From an uncultured Amylibacter sp. (GTDB lineage: Bacteria; Pseudomonadota; Alphaproteobacteria; Rhodobacterales; Rhodobacteraceae): a DNA stretch of 5,675 nt. A program made the translations under genes and the position numbers. Location of the stretch: assembly GCA_938001995.1 (NCBI GenBank), contig CALLAV010000237.1, positions 1 to 5,675 of the forward strand, read 5' to 3'. Under the pieces are notes generated by a model. It did not search any database and was not told where the DNA came from. It saw only the letters and a program-made list of their open reading frames with translations. This document shows positions 4,061 through 5,675 of this stretch, one piece after another. The number at the start of each line of letters is the position of its first letter. Positions within the stretch are counted from its first letter, which is position 1.

Positions 4061-5675
4061 GTGAAACAAGCTCTCGCCGACGCGCTCCAGCAGCGCGGCT
4101 ATGAAACGTTGACCCCAGTCCAAGAGGCCGTGACCGATCCTGAGCTCGGTGCGTCTGATCTGCTCGTGTCTGCGCAAACAGGTTCTGGCAAGACTGTTGG
4201 TTTTGGCCTCGCTCTTGGTCCAACGCTACTTGGTGAAGACGAAACCTTTGGTGCTGCAGGTAAACCGCTCGCTTTGGTCATCGCCCCGACACGCGAACTC
4301 GCAATGCAGGTGATGCGCGAATTGTCGTGGCTCTACGCCAAGGCCAACGCGCAGGTCACATCTTGTGTAGGTGGCATGGACATGCGCGACGAACGCCGCG
4401 CGCTAGGCCGTGGCGCGCACATCGTTGTGGCCACACCAGGCCGCCTGCGCGACCACATCATGCGCGGCTCGATTGATCTATCGGGCATCCGTGCTGTGGT
4501 TCTGGATGAGGCCGACGAAATGCTCGACCTCGGTTTCCGCGAAGACCTTGAATTCATTCTCGAGGCTTCGCCTGCTTCCCGCCGCACTTTGTTGTTCTCT
4601 GCAACTGTGCCGCGCACCATCGCGAACTTGGCCAAGAAATTCCAAAACGATGCCGTCCGCGTCAACACCGTTTCCGAACGCACACAACATGCTGACATCG
4701 AATACCATCTTTTGACCGTCGCAATGCGCGACGAGGAAAAGGCCATCATCAACGTTCTGCGCTACTATGAATCCCCGGGTTCGCTCGTGTTCTGCAACAC
4801 GCGCGACATGGTGAACCGCCTGACCACACGTCTGTCGAACCGAGGTTTTTCCGTCGTGTCTCTGTCTGGCGAATTGTCCCAGAACGAACGCACCCACGCA
4901 CTGCAAGCCATGCGTGATGGGCGTGCTCGGGTCTGCGTCGCCACCGATGTGGCCGCCCGTGGCATCGACCTGCCGAACCTTGATCTGGTGATCCACGCCG
5001 ATCTTCCTCAAAACGTCGAAGCCCTGTTGCACCGCTCTGGCCGTACGGGCCGCGCAGGGCGCAAAGGCGCGTCGATCCTGATTGCCAACCCAAAGGCCGT
5101 GCGCAAAGCCAACCGCTTGTTGCACGGAGCAAAAGTCACTGCTGAAGTTGGTAACGCCCCTTCCGCCGATGCCGTCATCGCGCAGGACGAAACCCGCATG
5201 ATGGCTGATGACGCATGGCAAAACGCGCCGACCGAGGGCGAAGCGGACAGCATCGCAAAATTGCTGGAGTTGCACGGCCCCGAGCAAATTGCGGCTGCCT
5301 ACCTGCGCTTGTACAAATCTAAACAAACCGCACCAGAAGAGCTCGGCGAACCCGCTGCATTCGATCCAAATGAGGCAAAACGCTCCTTTGGTCCTTCTGT
5401 TTGGTTCTCCGTCAAAGGCGGACAGGATGAAGGCGTCGAAGTACGTCGCTTTTTGCCCAAGCTGTGCAAAATCGGCGGTATCACCAAAGACGACATCGGC
5501 GCAATCCGCGTGCAGCACACCGAAACCCTTGTGGAAATTCGCGCGGGAAGTGTGGATAAGTTCCTAAAATCTGTCGGCCCTAAAGGTGAATTTGGTAAGA
5601 ACGCCCCAATCACCCAGATCAAAGCCCCCAGTGCTGCGCAACGCGGACCAAAGCCAAAGTTCCAGCCGAAAAAAT
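4061..5675 (+). CDS. DEAD-box ATP-dependent RNA helicase with DbpA-type RNA-binding domain, 3' incomplete
   Basis: 538 codons are visible and no stop is reached before the window edge. The protein unwinds or remodels RNA duplexes using ATP in the cytoplasm; relatives (DeaD/CsdA, DbpA) act in ribosome assembly, RNA decay and cold adaptation. All core motifs are intact: Q motif GYETLTPVQ (13-21), I AQTGSGKT (38-45), Ia APTREL (75-80), Ib TPGR (125-128), II DEAD (149-152), III SAT (180-182), IV LVFCNT (242-247), V ATDVAARGID (294-303), VI HRSGRTGRAG (324-333). After a linker, residues about 446-505 (SVWFSVKGG...RRFLPKLCKIGGITKDDIGAIRV...VEIRAG) match the DbpA RNA-binding domain, followed by the start of a Lys/Pro-rich basic tail. 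It uses a GTG start with AAAGG upstream; the protein begins very close to the Q motif, so the usual upstream aromatic residue is absent. The deaD-like label is reasonable but orthology to deaD or dbpA is not proven. Confidence 0.93.
   Translation, partial: MKQALADALQQRGYETLTPVQEAVTDPELGASDLLVSAQTGSGKTVGFGLALGPTLLGEDETFGAAGKPLALVIAPTRELAMQVMRELSWLYAKANAQVTSCVGGMDMRDERRALGRGAHIVVATPGRLRDHIMRGSIDLSGIRAVVLDEADEMLDLGFREDLEFILEASPASRRTLLFSATVPRTIANLAKKFQNDAVRVNTVSERTQHADIEYHLLTVAMRDEEKAIINVLRYYESPGSLVFCNTRDMVNRLTTRLSNRGFSVVSLSGELSQNERTHALQAMRDGRARVCVATDVAARGIDLPNLDLVIHADLPQNVEALLHRSGRTGRAGRKGASILIANPKAVRKANRLLHGAKVTAEVGNAPSADAVIAQDETRMMADDAWQNAPTEGEADSIAKLLELHGPEQIAAAYLRLYKSKQTAPEELGEPAAFDPNEAKRSFGPSVWFSVKGGQDEGVEVRRFLPKLCKIGGITKDDIGAIRVQHTETLVEIRAGSVDKFLKSVGPKGEFGKNAPITQIKAPSAAQRGPKPKFQPKK

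Noticed and set aside
4478..5518. A 346-codon open frame on the minus strand inside the helicase gene
   Set aside because: Its codons are exactly aligned with the sense codons, so it is open only because the helicase gene avoids TTA, CTA and TCA. The translation has no recognisable motifs, and the sense strand has every DEAD-box motif.

Overview
The window looks like ordinary chromosomal DNA from an alphaproteobacterium, most likely a marine Rhodobacteraceae (Roseobacter-group) member. This rests on moderate GC content, compact gene packing, rarity of TTA/CTA/TCA codons, and the style of the proteins (PhoX-type phosphatase, GcvA-like LysR regulator, DeaD/DbpA-like helicase). The genus cannot be read from the sequence alone. 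There are no RNA genes, insertion sequences, CRISPR arrays or phage genes. No stretch over 300 bases lacks a gene.

Layout, left to right. (1) The 3' end of a plus-strand PhoX-type (DUF839) alkaline phosphatase gene ends at 652, and a perfect palindrome begins inside its stop codon. (2) A 129-base convergent gap (653-781) holds three successive inverted repeats and nothing coding. (3) A minus-strand, tightly coupled two-gene unit follows: a membrane fatty-acid-desaturase-superfamily di-iron enzyme (2618 to 1632), then a xylose-isomerase-like TIM-barrel protein (1627 to 782). They are separated by 4 bases, and the second gene's ribosome binding site lies inside the first gene. (4) A divergent 95-base promoter region carries a large imperfect inverted repeat and a small perfect palindrome. 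(5) A plus-strand LysR regulator (2714-3553) probably controls the two-gene unit and itself. (6) A minus-strand 114-residue protein of unknown function overlaps the end of the LysR gene by 11 bases. (7) A 173-base AT-rich divergent gap precedes (8) a plus-strand DEAD-box RNA helicase with a DbpA-type RNA-binding domain. The helicase starts at a GTG and runs off the right edge.

The one block that reads as a functional module is LysR plus desaturase-like oxygenase plus TIM-barrel isomerase. The gene order suggests LysR-controlled oxidation or desaturation of a small molecule or lipid, with the TIM-barrel protein acting in the same pathway. The substrate is unknown. The family combination loosely recalls rhizopine catabolism (MocD-like oxygenase with an IolE/MocC-like isomerase), but no ferredoxin or reductase partner is in view. 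The most notable molecular oddity is that the TIM-barrel protein has Gln190 where I would expect a metal-binding His. I saw no clear evidence of a wholly new system; the findings are leads of modest size.
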